From Verrucomicrobiia bacterium DG1235 (GTDB lineage: Bacteria > Verrucomicrobiota > Verrucomicrobiia > Opitutales > Opitutaceae), in the NCBI GenBank assembly GCA_000155695.1, contig DS990592.1, positions 4,485,392 through 4,549,391 on the forward strand: DNA of 64,000 nucleotides, read 5' to 3'. The position numbers were made by a program, and so were the translations under genes. The notes beneath the pieces are model-generated. The model was not told where the DNA came from, did no database searches, and was given only the letters and a program-made list of their open reading frames with translations. This document shows positions 8,684 to 19,837 of this stretch, piece after piece. Each line of letters starts with the position of its first letter. Within the stretch, counting starts at the first letter, position 1.

Positions 8684-8723
8684 GGTGTTTTTCATTCCTC
8701 ATACTTCTTAATTCATCCTTATC

Positions 8724-9809
<1,086 letters not shown>

Positions 9810-9953
9810 GGTTGAATCGAGCTGTGTAGAGACAGTTTAGGCTTTGTTGAGTTGAGTTGTGGGGAGGATGGAAAACGAGAAGGGTGGAGAAGGGAACATA
9901 GCCCCTTCGCTCTGGCGAGCGGGAGTTATTCCGACTTATCCACTTCAAATTAA

Positions 9954-10000
9954 CCACAAGATAGTGTGGTCGGCTATTTATGGACCACAAGATATTGGGA
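9954..10000 (-). promoter_or_regulatory. tandem NrdR-box-like sites upstream of nrdB
   Basis: Two 16-base sites, CCACAAGATAGTGTGG (9954-9969) and CCACAAGATATTGGGA (9985-10000), begin exactly 31 bases apart, about three helical turns. They match the NrdR consensus ACACWATATATWGTGT at about 12 and 11 positions. Paired boxes at this spacing upstream of ribonucleotide reductase genes are the usual NrdR arrangement. The first site is nearly palindromic. Regulation by NrdR is inference; no nrdR gene is in the window. Confidence 0.7.
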
Positions 10001-10430
10001 GGATTTCCCGACCGTCAACGCGGTATTAATTTTTTTTTGGGCTTGATTTGCGTCGAAAAAGTGTCGGTTCGGGGGCGTTTTGAGGATAAGGATTTCGGGA
10101 TGAAGGACTTAGGGCTGGCGCCGTTTTGGCGCGCTGCGTTTACGGGGTTTTTACGTGTGTTTTCTGGGGTGTTTTGGGCGGCGGAAAGGGTGAGTGGGAG
10201 AAGGTTTAAGTATGAAGGTTGAAGTATGAAGTATGAGGGATGAAGTATGAGGGGCGAGTCTGATGACTCGGGGGAAGAGTTGGGGATGCTTGGGGGAAAT
10301 GGAGGGGGGTTATTGGCCACGAAAAAGCACGATGAGTGCGGATGAGGCGGGTTGGGGAAATTTGGGTAGGGGCGAGCGAGTAGCCGCTTTTGGTGGCGGT
10401 TTGGTGGTTGATGGGGTTGGTCCGCGCCGG
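10001..10430. other. noncoding gap between the nrdBA operon and the AsmA-like gene
   Basis: No convincing gene is visible. Short open frames on both strands lack domains and a good start. The gap holds a heptamer repeat (10201-10256) and a fragment of a dispersed CCACGAAAAAGCACG repeat near 10317. It may also hold the end of the long - strand operon to the right, but no clear terminator hairpin was found. Confidence 0.6.
10201..10256. repeat. heptamer tandem repeat, AAGTATG type, 8 units
   Basis: Eight consecutive 7-base units: AAGGTTT, AAGTATG, AAGGTTG, AAGTATG, AAGTATG, AGGGATG, AAGTATG, AGGGGCG. A period of 7 excludes a coding repeat. Confidence 0.75.
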
Positions 10431-13199
10431 CTAGCGGGTGGGGCGGTGTTCGCGGGGGTTGCGGGGGCTGACGACGTCGATGCCTTCTTTGGTGCTGGGG
10501 TCGAAGAGGCGGAGCTGGGGCTCGTCGAAGGTGCCGGTGACGGAGACTTCGAGGACGTTTGAGAAGATGTTGAGCGGGATGTTGATGATGGGGGAGATGA
10601 GGGGGACTTTGCTGTTGCGGAAGGGGAAGAGCTTGGCGGAGAAGTCGAGGGCGTCGGTTTCTATATTGTAGTCGCCTTCGCTTTGGATGGTGGCGACTGG
10701 GCCTTCTATCTTGATGTCGGAGAAATGGACTTGCTCGCGGAGGACGGAGAAGGGGGAGGAGGCTTTGTTGAATTTGAGGGTGGTGAATCGGAGGGGGGTG
10801 ATTTCGAGGGCCATGGAGAGGAGGCCGAGCATGCGGAAGCTGCCGAAGTCGGCGCCGGCGATTTCGAAGGCTCCGTCTCCGAGGTAGGAGAGCGAGTCGC
10901 CGGTGATGCCGTCGCCTTGGAAGGTGGCGTTGATTTGGCCGCCGAAGTTGAGGAGCTTTTCGACGTCCATGGCTTGGGCGGTCTCGCTGCCATCGTTCGC
11001 GAAGTAGGTGTTGGTGGCTTTGAGGGTTTGGCCGAAGCTGGCGGATTCGAGGGATGCGTCGATCTCTACGGCGTCGCCTACGATGAATGCGGAGGCGTGT
11101 AGGGTGCCACCGCCGAGGCCGCCTTTGGCGGTCGGGATGTCGACAATGTCGTCATCGATATGGACGAAGGTCTCGAGGCTTTCGAAGGGGTAGCCGTAGT
11201 AGGAGAATTGGGATTGGGTTTCGATTTGGAGGTCGATGTCGTTGATGTATTCGTCTTGGTGGCGAACGGAGGCGGAGCGAGCTTCGATGAAGGGGGGGAG
11301 GTCGTAGCAGTAGGGGGCGAGGATTTCGGCGGCGGAGTCGGCGATTTCCCAGAGGATGTTCGGGGCGTTTTTGACGTCGAGGGTGGAGAGGGCTTGTATC
11401 CAGATTCCGGTAAGCTTGTCCTTTTCGTCGCGAATGTCTCGGTCCATGTGGAACTGGACTTCGCCGAAGGCTTCCTGGCCGTCGGTGGAGCTTAGCTCTA
11501 GATCGTATAGGTCGACGTAGTGAAAGAGGGAGAAGATGCGGGTGCGGAGTTCTTCGACCGGCATGCCTCGCAGGTCGAGGTTTTGAACATAGCCGGTGCC
11601 GGTGACGCGTACGGTGTCGGGGCGTTTGAAGGTGGCGATGGAGTCGAGGTAGGTGAGCATGCCTTCTTCCGGGAAGACCATGCCGTCCCACATGGCGGAC
11701 CACCAGGGCTTGAACCAGGCGTTGATCATGGTAGGGTCGAAGGAGCCTTCGACGAGGACGCGGCGGAGCAGGGTTTCGAGGTTGTATCCAATTTTTATGA
11801 CACCTGACTGCTTGCCGCTGCGCAGGTGGATTTCGCTTACGTCGATTTGGGGACCGTTTATGGAGGCTCGGGTGGAGGCGTAGTCGATATTGGCTCCGAG
11901 GATGGAGGTGGCTCCGGCTAGGGCGAAGGCTTCGACGTTAGTGGGTTTGAAGTCGGAGTCGAAGTTGGCGATTGCGTGAATGTCTATGGCGCTGCTGAGG
12001 CTGGCTAGGCTGAGGAGGTCTTGCTTTGCGATGTTTTGGGCGATCGGGTTGATGCCAGCGAGGGTGGCGGAGTCGAGCTGCGCGGTGAGGTCGAGAGTGG
12101 TTTCCTTGCTGGTAGCATCGTGATAGAGTTCGGCGACGAGGGGGCGTTCTGGAAATGCGATCTGGATGGTGGCGCGATGAGCGTCAGGGGCTGGTTGGGC
12201 GAGCGCGACGATGGATGGGAGAGTGGCGCCTTGGTAGGCGACGGTTGTAGCGGAAGCTTGGATACGGTTTGGGAGAAAGTCTTTTTGGGTGGGCAGCTTA
12301 TTCCAATGGGCGGCGAGGCGAAGGGATTCTATAGTGGCTTCTTGAGGCAGGTCTGCCCGGCTGGCGTCGAGTGTGAGTGAGAGTTGGGAGTCTGCTGTGC
12401 AGTTTGCATGGAGGACGACTTCGTGGATCTGCAGGTCTGGATTGACCTTTATGCGGCTGGTTCCGAGATGGATGCGTGCGACTTGCTGTTTGTTTTCGAT
12501 ATCGAGCTCGACGGAGCAGAATGGGGAGTCGAGGCTTTTGAGCTCTTTCTGGAGATTGGAGATTCTGGGGGCGAGATCTAGAATGGCGCGGGTGGCGGAG
12601 AATTTCGGGGCATCCGGCTTGGGCGGCGGGAGGCTGAGGAGCGAGTCGTCGAGTCGCCCAGCGAGTGAGAGCTTGAGGTCGTCGATGGCGCAGGTGGCGT
12701 AGTGTATGTTCCAGCGTTGGGCGCGGTGGGTTGCTTCTATGTTGATGGAGCTGATGGCGGTGGTGGGCTCACCGGAGGGGGTGAGCATGGCCGGGATGAC
12801 GAAGCGGCCGGATGAGAGGCGCACTTCGTCGAGGGCGACGCTTCCAAAGAGAAGGTGGCTTAGCTTGATTTTGGCGACGGCCTTTTCTGCGGCGACGACG
12901 GTGGAGCCCAGCTCGGGCGAGAACAGTTCTGGGCCTTCGAAGATGATGCGTCCGTTTGGCTGGAAGCGGACGCCATCCATACGCAAGGTGAGGCCTTTGG
13001 TCTTAAGTTGGTCTCGCAGCTCTCGTATTATGAAACTGGGTACAGGTATGTCGTCCAGGGTGGCGACGTATGCTGCGAAGATGGTGGCGGTGACGAGGAC
13101 GAGAACGATAGCTGAGTAGCACCATTGGAAGAGGGCTTTACAGGTGGCGCAGGCGCTTTTCCAAGCGAAGCGGATCGTTTTTTTGCGGCGCTTGCTCAT
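10431..13199 (-). CDS. AsmA/YhdP-like membrane-anchored protein
   Basis: 922 residues. A basic N terminus (SKRRKKTIRF) precedes one membrane helix (about 28-48, SAIVLVLVTATIFAAYVA), then a long beta-rich periplasmic part. The C-terminal region (GDGAFEIAGADFGSFRMLGLLSM, later KVPLISPIINIPLNIFSNVLEVSVTG) resembles the AsmA-like C-terminal repeats of YhdP/TamB-type proteins, which bridge the envelope and move phospholipid in other bacteria. It is the last gene of the - strand operon and begins 7 bases after the DUF4340 stop. The family call rests on architecture and motif style, not a database hit; a role in lipid transport is inference. Confidence 0.6.
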   Translation of the reverse strand: MSKRRKKTIRFAWKSACATCKALFQWCYSAIVLVLVTATIFAAYVATLDDIPVPSFIIRELRDQLKTKGLTLRMDGVRFQPNGRIIFEGPELFSPELGSTVVAAEKAVAKIKLSHLLFGSVALDEVRLSSGRFVIPAMLTPSGEPTTAISSINIEATHRAQRWNIHYATCAIDDLKLSLAGRLDDSLLSLPPPKPDAPKFSATRAILDLAPRISNLQKELKSLDSPFCSVELDIENKQQVARIHLGTSRIKVNPDLQIHEVVLHANCTADSQLSLTLDASRADLPQEATIESLRLAAHWNKLPTQKDFLPNRIQASATTVAYQGATLPSIVALAQPAPDAHRATIQIAFPERPLVAELYHDATSKETTLDLTAQLDSATLAGINPIAQNIAKQDLLSLASLSSAIDIHAIANFDSDFKPTNVEAFALAGATSILGANIDYASTRASINGPQIDVSEIHLRSGKQSGVIKIGYNLETLLRRVLVEGSFDPTMINAWFKPWWSAMWDGMVFPEEGMLTYLDSIATFKRPDTVRVTGTGYVQNLDLRGMPVEELRTRIFSLFHYVDLYDLELSSTDGQEAFGEVQFHMDRDIRDEKDKLTGIWIQALSTLDVKNAPNILWEIADSAAEILAPYCYDLPPFIEARSASVRHQDEYINDIDLQIETQSQFSYYGYPFESLETFVHIDDDIVDIPTAKGGLGGGTLHASAFIVGDAVEIDASLESASFGQTLKATNTYFANDGSETAQAMDVEKLLNFGGQINATFQGDGITGDSLSYLGDGAFEIAGADFGSFRMLGLLSMALEITPLRFTTLKFNKASSPFSVLREQVHFSDIKIEGPVATIQSEGDYNIETDALDFSAKLFPFRNSKVPLISPIINIPLNIFSNVLEVSVTGTFDEPQLRLFDPSTKEGIDVVSPRNPREHRPTR

Positions 13200-13205
13200 G
13201 CTGCC

Positions 13206-15179
13206 CTACTCGGAAGGCTCGGCAGTTTCGTTTGGTCTAGCTGCTTCGAAGATATCGTCGCTTGCGGGAGGGGTAGCGTTTTCGGCGTTGGGGAGTGGCT
13301 TTGAGCTGAAGGGATCTTCTGGGGCATCACGAGCGACGCGGTTGAAGACGACATCAGAAAAGGTATCTATAAATTCGATACTGAATCGGAAGCCGAGGTC
13401 GTCTTCGGGAATGCCTCCGTAGAGGAGCGGGCCGCCGGTGGTTTCTGAGACGAAGATTTCGATTTGCTCGGTCGCGGTCGCGTCGGCTTCGCTGTGTTGA
13501 GCATCTGCAACGAGGCGGTATGCCCAGGGCTTTTCTCTTCCTGCTATTTCGACGGTTCGGGTGAAGCCTTCCATCGTGTAGCTTTCGATGGATAGTTCGG
13601 AGATCAGCTCGGCAAGCTTGGCCTCGGGGGATTCTGGAGCTGTCTCGGCGTCGATGGTTTCGTCGAGCAGCAGTTCTTTGTCGGCGAGTCGTTCAATGGT
13701 GATGTGCTGGATGGCGGCGGTTTCCGGCAGGTCGATAACTTGGCGGCTTTTGTAGCGCAGCGGATCGGTGTCTATACGGGAAAAGAGTTCGTTGTAGGTA
13801 GCGAAAACGAAGTCTTTGTTTTCGATTTTTATGTAGCTTTCGAGGGGCTCGTTTTGGGTGCGATCACCGATGATGAGGGTTTCGGACTGTAGGTTCTCTA
13901 GTGGCGCGTCTTCTCCGTAGCGGCGATTGGAAGTGATGGTGATGGAGTATTCTGGGACTTCGAGGCCGTAGGATTCCAGGTCAGGATCGGAGGGGGCGTC
14001 GTTGACGAATCCGGTGTCTGGCACGGCTTTGAGTTCGTTGAGCCATTTGAGTATTTCCTCGATGGAGGAGGAGTCGCCTTCGAGGGTTTGGATGCCTTGG
14101 CTCTCGTCGCGCACGACAATTTCCCATGTTCCGTCTTCGAGTTTTTGGAGGGTGAGGGGCAGTTGGTCGCGTTGCTCGATGGTGGCGGTGGTGGCTGCGG
14201 TGGCGTCGATTTCGAAGATACGTCTTTCGCGCAGCTTGGTCTGGGCGTTGGCGAGCAGATCCAAAAAGTCGATACGCAGTTGGAATACGGCGGGACGGCT
14301 CTCGCGTTTGGCGTAGCGGAACTCGGAGTCTTCTGAGACTTTTTCGCCGATTTCGAGTACTTCTCGGTTTTGGTCGGACTCGATGGCGATGCGGTAGCTG
14401 GGGTTTTGCAGGCCGTAGGGGGAGAGGTCGCTGGGGTTTGGCGCTACGATGGAGTCGGTTTCGAGGCTGAGGCAGCGGTTGAGGAGGGTATTGACCGCGG
14501 CGGAGTCGGCTCGGGCTCGTATTGGCGTTTCGAATACCCAGTTGTCTCCGTTGCGAGCGAACCATGCTCGGAGGTTTCGGTTGTTTTCGCGGACTTGGAT
14601 ATTCCAGGAGGTGGCTTCGAATACGGCGATGTCGAAGAGGCGTGAGGAGCGGAGGTCGTCGAGGTTGACGGAGATGGAGTCGAGCAGGGAGCGGTTGACG
14701 ACGTGGACGTGACTTTGGTCGGTGGAGAGGATGTATAGGTTGTTTCCGATCTCGGTTGGCTTTCCGATGTGGAGGGTGGAGCGTCGGTCGCCGCGTCCGA
14801 TCATGAGAGCGGTTTGGGATGGTCGAAGTCCGTAGTCAGGCAGGTCGACGCCGGTGTTTGAGAATATGTTGGTTTCGAAGCTTGAGACGCGTTCGAGGAA
14901 TCGGAGTTCGGTGAGGATGCGTTGGACAGCGAATTCGTTGGCGGGCCAGAGGTAGGGCTCGCGGAGCATCCAGCGTTTGTTTTCGAGTTCTAGGGTGATG
15001 TTTTGTCCTGTAGCGTTGTTTTGGATACTGAGGTAGTCGATGCCTACGGCGAGGTCTCCGAGTATGTTTGATCGGGTTTCTGGGAAGTCGCCGGAGTCGC
15101 TTCTGTTATCGATGTAGAAGATGTAGGTGAGCAGCCCGAGCAGGATGGCGAGGAGCGTAAGTGTGATTTTTAGGCGCAC
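13206..15179 (-). CDS. DUF4340-domain protein
   Basis: 657 residues. An N-terminal membrane anchor (about 5-24, LTLLAILLGLLTYIFYI) is followed by repeated beta-rich units of the DUF4340 type, for example RWMLREPYLWPANEFAVQRIL and YGLRPSQTALMIG, then a similar block at about 205-290 and another near 380-470. These proteins regularly accompany GldG-type ABC accessory genes, as here. No catalytic residues are recognisable. It starts 45 bases after the GldG-like gene, so it is probably co-transcribed. Its role is unknown; association with the ABC complex is inferred from gene order. Confidence 0.75.
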   Translation of the reverse strand: MRLKITLTLLAILLGLLTYIFYIDNRSDSGDFPETRSNILGDLAVGIDYLSIQNNATGQNITLELENKRWMLREPYLWPANEFAVQRILTELRFLERVSSFETNIFSNTGVDLPDYGLRPSQTALMIGRGDRRSTLHIGKPTEIGNNLYILSTDQSHVHVVNRSLLDSISVNLDDLRSSRLFDIAVFEATSWNIQVRENNRNLRAWFARNGDNWVFETPIRARADSAAVNTLLNRCLSLETDSIVAPNPSDLSPYGLQNPSYRIAIESDQNREVLEIGEKVSEDSEFRYAKRESRPAVFQLRIDFLDLLANAQTKLRERRIFEIDATAATTATIEQRDQLPLTLQKLEDGTWEIVVRDESQGIQTLEGDSSSIEEILKWLNELKAVPDTGFVNDAPSDPDLESYGLEVPEYSITITSNRRYGEDAPLENLQSETLIIGDRTQNEPLESYIKIENKDFVFATYNELFSRIDTDPLRYKSRQVIDLPETAAIQHITIERLADKELLLDETIDAETAPESPEAKLAELISELSIESYTMEGFTRTVEIAGREKPWAYRLVADAQHSEADATATEQIEIFVSETTGGPLLYGGIPEDDLGFRFSIEFIDTFSDVVFNRVARDAPEDPFSSKPLPNAENATPPASDDIFEAARPNETAEPSE

Positions 15180-15224
15180 GGGTCAGGAATGGTGAATGTT
15201 TTAAAAGTGAATATTGAAAATGAT

Positions 15225-16685
15225 CTAGTTGCGGCGGGCGAGGTAGACGAGGAGTCCGAGGAGTCCGAGGACGCCTGGGGGCGCGAACCAGATGAGGTAG
15301 CGGGCGAGGTGGAGTTGCTCGATGCTGAGGTCGAGTTTGACCTTTCGGATGGGGCGGGGAGGGATGTTGAGGCGCGTGTAGCGGTCTACGGAATAGTTGA
15401 TGGCGTTGAGGATGAGGTAAAGGTTTCCGGAGGCTTGTATTCGCTGGTTGGATATGAAGTTGGAGGTGCCGACTACGGTGAGTTTTCCGCCGGGAAGGGT
15501 GATTCCGAGGGAGGAGTCGACTTGGCGTTCGGAGATGGTGGCGACTCTGATTGGGCCTCGGATGTCGATGCTGGGATCGTATGTCGGCCGGGTGTCTTGC
15601 TGGTACTGGCGTTCGGCCCAGCTTTGGTCGGATGTGTAGAGCAGTTCGGTGACGACGAGGGAGTCGTCGATGGGTCTGCCGGGGTCTTCGCGCACGGATG
15701 AGGCGCGGTCGGTGACGATGGGGATGCCTTGCTGAAAGAGCGAGCTGGTGAGCGGGTGTTCGGAGAAGCGTCGGACCATGAGGTCGCCGCCGTTGATGAC
15801 GTAGTTGGGGTCGCGTTCGACGACGAGGGTGTCTTCCGCGAGGATGCCCCAGTTGAAGAAGAGGTCTTCGAGACCGTGTTCGCGGCCGGGCTCGAGGAGA
15901 ACGAGGACGCGGCCGGCGCGTTTGTTGAGGTAGTTTTCGAGAAGAAGTTTTTCTTGGGGAAGGAAGCGGGTTTTTGGGGCGGCGACAGCGATGAGGGAGG
16001 CGTCGGCCGGGATGCGGTCGTTGGTGCTGAGGTCGATGGTACGGGTTTCGAAGCTGCGGGACTTTAGTTCGTTGAAGAGCGAGGAGGCTCCGGTGGAGGC
16101 GGTGATGTCTCGGGCGGAGAATTCGCCATGACCGGTGGTGAAGTAGATGATCGGTTCGGAAGTTTCAACAATTTCGAGTATTGATCGGGTGAATACGTTT
16201 TCTCCGAGGAACTCGCGTATTTCGGACTCTTGGATTGTGTAGAGTTCGTCGATGCGGACTTCGCGTTTGCGGTTGCCGGACTTGAAGACGATGACGTTTG
16301 GATCTTCGATGCCGAGGGAGCGGGCGCGGCTGGTCTGGCTGTAGACGTTTAGGTACTCGACGGTGACGCGATTTTGGCCTTGGTCGCGGGTGGCGTATTC
16401 GTATTCGCGTAGGAGGAGCTTTACGTCTTTAAGGATGTCGGAGAATCCTGGATCGTCGGCGTTTTCGGAAATGGTGACGATGGCTTCGATCGGCTGTTCG
16501 AGTTGGGCGAGGTAGGCGCGGGTCTCGGGGGAGAGGGAGTAGATGTTTCCTTCGGTGAGATCGTAGCGCTGGTAGGCTCGCATGCCGATGTAGTTGACAG
16601 CGATGAGTATGAGGAAAACGAGTACGATTTGCAGGATCGCTTGGAAGCGATCTGAAATGCGGCTGGACTTTAGGTCGTGTGACAA
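15225..16685 (-). CDS. GldG-like ABC transporter auxiliary protein
   Basis: 486 residues. There is an N-terminal membrane helix (about 17-36), then a large periplasmic ABC-transporter auxiliary domain beginning YDLTEGNIYSLSPETRAYL, the typical GldG-family start. Later comes a Rossmann-like stretch (EPIIYFTTGHGEFSAR), and a C-terminal membrane helix lies just before the basic end LLVYLARRN. In Bacteroidetes GldG works with GldA and GldF in gliding and type IX secretion. Outside that group similar operons occur with unknown substrates. It follows the permease, separated by a long heptamer repeat. Confidence 0.85.
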   Translation of the reverse strand: MSHDLKSSRISDRFQAILQIVLVFLILIAVNYIGMRAYQRYDLTEGNIYSLSPETRAYLAQLEQPIEAIVTISENADDPGFSDILKDVKLLLREYEYATRDQGQNRVTVEYLNVYSQTSRARSLGIEDPNVIVFKSGNRKREVRIDELYTIQESEIREFLGENVFTRSILEIVETSEPIIYFTTGHGEFSARDITASTGASSLFNELKSRSFETRTIDLSTNDRIPADASLIAVAAPKTRFLPQEKLLLENYLNKRAGRVLVLLEPGREHGLEDLFFNWGILAEDTLVVERDPNYVINGGDLMVRRFSEHPLTSSLFQQGIPIVTDRASSVREDPGRPIDDSLVVTELLYTSDQSWAERQYQQDTRPTYDPSIDIRGPIRVATISERQVDSSLGITLPGGKLTVVGTSNFISNQRIQASGNLYLILNAINYSVDRYTRLNIPPRPIRKVKLDLSIEQLHLARYLIWFAPPGVLGLLGLLVYLARRN

Positions 16686-16695
16686 GGGTTGGAAG

Positions 16696-16814
16696 TAGTG
16701 AGTAGTGAGTGGTGAGTAGTGAGTGGTGAGTGGTGAGTAGTGAGTAGTGAGTGGTGAGTGGTGAGTGGTGGGTAGTGAGTGGTGGGGGGTGAGTGGTGGG
16801 TAGTGAGTAGTGAG
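16696..16814. repeat. heptamer tandem repeat, 17 units
   Basis: Exactly 119 bases, or 17 units of 7, mainly TAGTGAG and TGGTGAG with a few TGGTGGG variants. The array fills the gap between the ABC permease and the GldG-like gene. The longest array of this family in the window. The period of 7 and the intergenic position argue against coding. Confidence 0.9.
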
Positions 16815-16823
16815 GGGGAATTT

Positions 16824-17585
16824 TTAGGTGGTGCCGTCGCGGTATTCGATGGCTAGGATGCTGAGGAAGAGGAAGGTGAGGGCGGTGCTGAGGTAGAGGA
16901 TGATGGCTCGGGTGTCGATGATGCCGGTGGAGAAGTCGCTCATGTGCTGGAGGGCGTCGGTGTGATCGGAGAATTGGCGTAGCCAGTGGGCTTGGTCGGT
17001 GGCGAGGACGGAGAGGTCTTCGATGTTGCTGCCGATGACGATGAATCCGAATACGAGGGTGAAGCCGAGGATGCCGGCGACGAGTTGGCTTTTGGTGAGC
17101 GAGCTGGCGAAGATGCCGAGGGAGAGGAAGAGGGTCCCGCTGAGGAATATGTAGCTATAGCCTCCAATAAGTGGATACGGATCGATGATGGTATCGCGTT
17201 GGGCGTAGGCGAAGAAGATGACGTGGAAGGAGGCGGTGATGAGCCAGAGGGAACAGTAGTAGAGGTAGCTGGCGGCGAATTTCGAAAGTACGATTTCGGC
17301 AATGGTGACGGGGGTGGTGAGCAGGGTTTCGATGGTGCCGGAGCGTCGTTCGTCCGCGATGGAGCGCATGGTGAGGAGCGGAACCATGAAGAAGACGGGG
17401 ATGAAGAACATGCGGAAGAAGAGCACGCTGGGGGTTTCGTCTTGCGGGTCGGAGGTGTAGAGGCGGAGCATCCACTGGAAGAGGAAGCCCATGATGAGGA
17501 GAAAGAGGAATCCTGCGATATAGGTGCTGGGGCTGATGAGCAGGCGCCAGATCTCGTTTCGAAGCAGTGTAAAAAAATGCCGCAT
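16824..17585 (-). CDS. ABC transporter permease, GldF-like
   Basis: 253 residues with six predicted membrane helices of the ABC-2 permease type. Recognisable segments are STYIAGFLFLLIMGFLFQW, MRSIADERRSGTIETLLTTPV (the cytoplasmic coupling region of GldF-like permeases), a run near YSYIFLSGTLFLSLGIFAS and a last helix LTFLFLSILAIEYRDG. It would form the membrane channel with the ATPase encoded upstream. In most similar operons ATPase and permease genes adjoin; here a four-helix-bundle gene separates them. Confidence 0.88.
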   Translation of the reverse strand: MRHFFTLLRNEIWRLLISPSTYIAGFLFLLIMGFLFQWMLRLYTSDPQDETPSVLFFRMFFIPVFFMVPLLTMRSIADERRSGTIETLLTTPVTIAEIVLSKFAASYLYYCSLWLITASFHVIFFAYAQRDTIIDPYPLIGGYSYIFLSGTLFLSLGIFASSLTKSQLVAGILGFTLVFGFIVIGSNIEDLSVLATDQAHWLRQFSDHTDALQHMSDFSTGIIDTRAIILYLSTALTFLFLSILAIEYRDGTT

Positions 17586-17591
17586 TTTAAG

Positions 17592-17619
17592 GAGTGAGTA
17601 GTGAGGAGTGAGTGGTGAA
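17592..17619. repeat. heptamer tandem repeat, 4 units
   Basis: GAGTGAG TAGTGAG GAGTGAG TGGTGAA, immediately upstream of the permease gene start (- strand). It lies between the inserted four-helix-bundle gene and the permease. Confidence 0.8.
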
Positions 17620-17633
17620 TTGGTTTTGGCTCT

Positions 17634-18011
17634 TCACTTTTTGTTGTTTCTGGCGGTTCTCGTTATGGCTGTCAGGATTGCTACTAGCTGGCTGGATTCG
17701 TCAACAAGGGCTGCCAGTTTTGCTTCGGCGAGGATTTTGGTTTCTAGAAGGAGTCTGAGCCAATAGTTTGTTTCGCGAGCTTCTTTGCAGGCAATGTACA
17801 TCTTTGCGGTGAAGTCGGCTTTGCTTTGGCTTCCTTGGGCTTCTTCGACGTTTGCTCCGATTGAGGTGCCTGAACGTAGAAGCTGATGGGCGAGTGTCCG
17901 AGAAACTCTCGAATCAATTTCGAGTGCCTTACACAAGTTGATGATCCGAATAGCGAACTCGAACGATCGCTCCTTAATTGGCAATGAATCTGTTTCTTCG
18001 CTAGGCCTCAT
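17634..18011 (-). CDS. four-helix-bundle protein (S23/IVS-protein family)
   Basis: About 125 residues from the ATG at 18011. This start lies just past the stop of the ABC ATPase gene; a longer reading from 18074 would overlap that gene. The family signature is clear: SRTLAHQLLRSGTSIGANVEEAQGS, then KADFTAKMYIACKEARETNYWL. Proteins of this family form a compact helical bundle. They were first found in intervening sequences of 23S rRNA genes and now occur as scattered single genes of unknown function. The codon use looks more AT-rich than the neighbours. It interrupts the ATPase-permease pair, with a heptamer repeat on one side, and looks like an insertion. Confidence 0.88.
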   Translation of the reverse strand: MRPSEETDSLPIKERSFEFAIRIINLCKALEIDSRVSRTLAHQLLRSGTSIGANVEEAQGSQSKADFTAKMYIACKEARETNYWLRLLLETKILAEAKLAALVDESSQLVAILTAITRTARNNKK

Positions 18012-18016
18012 TTCAG

Positions 18017-19069
<1,053 letters not shown>

Positions 19070-19297
19070 TGAAAGACGGGGTTTTATCCAGCCGCAATAT
19101 CAATGATTGTGTTTTTGCCGTCTTGTTCGCTGGGCCGGTGGTGGCTAGGCGCGGAGCGGTTTCGGGCGGTCTGCGGTCCTTTGACGACAAAGTGGGTGGT
19201 AACGTTGCAAAGTTGTTTGTGTTTGCTGGGAGAGATTGGGTGTCGGTGGAGATTAGGATTTGAGTTGTTGGCGGGTTGTGGAGAGATTTGCGTGATT

Positions 19298-19819
19298 ATG
19301 GAAAGCCCCATCGTAATGTCGGTTATCGGCCCGGATCGTCCGGGATTGGTGGAATTGGTCGCCTCGACCGTGAAAGCGGCTGGCGGGAACTGGCTGGAGA
19401 GCCGGATGTGCCACTTGGGTGGCCAGTTTGCTGGAATACTACGCGTGAGCGCGGGAGATGGACGCAGGGATGAGCTTTTATCTGCGGTTGCGGAGCTGGA
19501 GGCGAAGGGTTTGAGCGTGGTGGTGAAGGATGCTGGCGACTCGGTGGACGGGAGCTGCCACGAGGTGGCGACGATAGAGATCGTGGGCAATGATCGTCCA
19601 GGGATCGTGAGCCATATCTCGAACGCGTTCGCCAAGCGTGGGGTGAACGTGGAGGAGCTGAGCACGGGAATCCGGAGCGCTCCGATGTCGGGCGAGACGC
19701 TTTTCGAGGCGAAGGCTAGGGTTTGCATCCCTGAAGATTGCGACGTGGCGGACCTGCGTCGCGATTTAGAGCTTATAGCGGCGGACCTTATGGTCGATGT
19801 AAGCTTTGAATCTGATTAA
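19298..19819 (+). CDS. ACT-domain protein, GcvR-like regulator
   Basis: 173 residues with two ACT domains. One begins IVMSVIGPDRPGLVELVASTV (about 5-75), the second ATIEIVGNDRPGIVSHISNAF (about 90-170). This two-ACT layout matches GcvR, the regulatory partner that controls glycine cleavage genes in Enterobacteria. There is no DNA-binding domain. The ATG at 19298 is chosen because homology starts right there; an open frame extends upstream without similarity. GGAGAG lies 11-16 bases upstream. A small-molecule-sensing role, perhaps for an amino acid, is inferred from the domains. Confidence 0.8.
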   Translation: MESPIVMSVIGPDRPGLVELVASTVKAAGGNWLESRMCHLGGQFAGILRVSAGDGRRDELLSAVAELEAKGLSVVVKDAGDSVDGSCHEVATIEIVGNDRPGIVSHISNAFAKRGVNVEELSTGIRSAPMSGETLFEAKARVCIPEDCDVADLRRDLELIAADLMVDVSFESD

Positions 19820-19837
19820 TTGTGAGGAGGAGCGAGT

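Noticed and set aside
10015-10320. 101-codon - strand open frame in the gap
   Set aside because: Composed of Pro/Ser/Asn-rich translation of heptamer repeats; no start signal.
16690-16820. CRISPR array
   Set aside because: Units are 7 bases with no spacers; it is a simple tandem repeat.
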